Assembly: GCA_019314085.1 (NCBI GenBank)
Contig: JAFCZZ010000341.1
Location: 1 to 5,945 of the forward strand
DNA length: 5,945 bases
Source: Deltaproteobacteria bacterium
GTDB taxonomy: Bacteria > Desulfobacterota > Syntrophia > Syntrophales > UBA2210
Reading direction: 5' to 3'
Translations under genes and position numbers: made by a program
Part shown: piece after piece, positions 5,276-5,945 of the stretch
Numbering within the stretch: the first letter of the stretch is position 1
How the letters are laid out: every line of letters begins with the position of its first letter
The notes under the pieces: model-generated
What the model was told of the DNA's origin: nothing
Seen by the model: only the letters and a program-made list of their open reading frames with translations
Databases searched by the model: none

Positions 5276-5945
5276 AAAGGATCAAGGTCAATCTCGACAA
5301 GCAATCTTCCCTCTCTCACGAGATTTGCATCGGCCATAACATCCTTGACCGCATAGGGCTTGTCATTGCGAAGGCAAACATCGCCCATCGATATACGGTC
5401 ATCACCGACTCCAACGTATCCGCCCTTTACGGGGAAGAGATTCTCGGCGTATTGAAGGGGGTGGGTGTGAAAGCCGATCTGATTGAGTTCCCGGCAGGAG
5501 AGGCGTCTAAGAATATGGAGACGGTCCTCACCATTGTAAAGGAGCTGATCAATCGCGGTGTTGACAGAAGTTCCGCCCTGATTGCGCTCGGAGGCGGGGT
5601 CACCGGCGATATAACCGGTTTTATCGCATCCATATACATGAGGTCTATGCCCTATATCCAGGTACCAACGACCCTTATGGCCCAGGTAGACAGCAGCATC
5701 GGCGGCAAGACGGGGATCGATCTCCCGGAGGGGAAAAACCTGCTGGGGGCATTTTTCCAGCCGCAGGCTATATTCACAGATCTCCAGTTTCTGAGCACCC
5801 TCCCGGACGATGAATTTATCAGCGGCCTGTCGGAGGTCGTAAAGTACGGGATCATTGATGATGTGGATCTCTTCACCCTCCTGGAGGGGAAGGCCGACGC
5901 CATTCGGAACCGTGACCCGGATATATTGCAGGCGATTGTGGAGCG
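5272..5945 (+). CDS. aroB: 3-dehydroquinate synthase, N-terminal 224 residues (cut by window end)
   Basis: AroB converts DAHP to 3-dehydroquinate, the second shikimate step, using NAD+ and a divalent metal. The reading frame opens at ATG 5272, overlapping the aroF stop (ATGA), with GGAGG at 5254-5258 and the closer AAGGTG at 5261-5266 upstream. It is open to the window edge, which cuts it after 224 codons of the usual 350 or so. Visible motifs are FPAGEASKNMETV (73-85), the glycine-rich NAD+ loop GGGVTGD (107-113), QVPTTLMAQVDSSIGGKTG (130-148), PEGKN (152-156) and SEVVKYG (187-193). By alignment with the Aspergillus enzyme, D140, K146, K155, E188 (metal ligand) and K191 match the known active-site residues at a constant offset of six. 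The two metal-binding histidines would lie past the window end. Overlap with aroF implies coupled translation and shared attenuation. Confidence 0.96.
   Translation, partial: MKRIKVNLDKQSSLSHEICIGHNILDRIGLVIAKANIAHRYTVITDSNVSALYGEEILGVLKGVGVKADLIEFPAGEASKNMETVLTIVKELINRGVDRSSALIALGGGVTGDITGFIASIYMRSMPYIQVPTTLMAQVDSSIGGKTGIDLPEGKNLLGAFFQPQAIFTDLQFLSTLPDDEFISGLSEVVKYGIIDDVDLFTLLEGKADAIRNRDPDILQAIVE

Noticed and set aside
1..5945. CRISPR array, insertion sequence, prophage or defence genes
   Set aside because: No direct repeat arrays, transposase-like proteins or terminal repeats were seen; all long frames belong to housekeeping genes.

Overview
The window carries a compact bacterial gene set on the + strand: recO, glyQ, glyS, then a 405-base gap with a regulatory leader, then a DAHP synthase gene (aroF type) and the 5' part of aroB. 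The two-subunit glycyl-tRNA synthetase, a zinc-finger RecO, a Thermotoga-like DAHP synthase with an N-terminal regulatory domain, and the recO-glyQ-glyS order together suggest a Desulfobacterota/deltaproteobacterial-type genome. That assignment is inference from protein character and gene order, not a search.

Left part (1-3841): recO (DNA repair) is followed after 95 bases by glyQ and, 19 bases after the glyQ stop, by glyS. The glyS reading frame is broken near 2973. Compared with the family, about six residues are replaced by two bases, a net loss of about 16 nt, and the C-terminal 40% continues in another frame. The upstream stop TGA overlaps a possible restart (GTG 2996, ATG 2999). This is either a real split or damaged essential gene, or an error in the sequence.

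Middle (3842-4246): no conventional gene, but dense regulatory structure. In order it has a weak stem that may end the gly operon, a consensus -35 promoter (TTGACA at 3975), a ribosome binding site, and a 28-codon leader peptide (4032-4118) whose codons 9-17 read TYWFSYYYF. After it come two hairpins each followed by a T tract (4141-4179, 4186-4228). The end of the leader ORF (4089-4107) is complementary to the 5' arm of the first hairpin, and the 3' arm of the first hairpin is complementary to the 5' arm of the second. This makes a five-segment chain of mutually exclusive stems, consistent with ribosome-mediated transcription attenuation sensing charged Tyr, Phe and Trp tRNAs.

Right part (4247-5945): aroF and aroB overlap by four bases (ATGA) and encode the first two steps of the shikimate pathway. 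The upstream attenuator would let supply of all three aromatic amino acids control entry into their common pathway, in addition to probable allosteric control through the N-terminal domain of the DAHP synthase.
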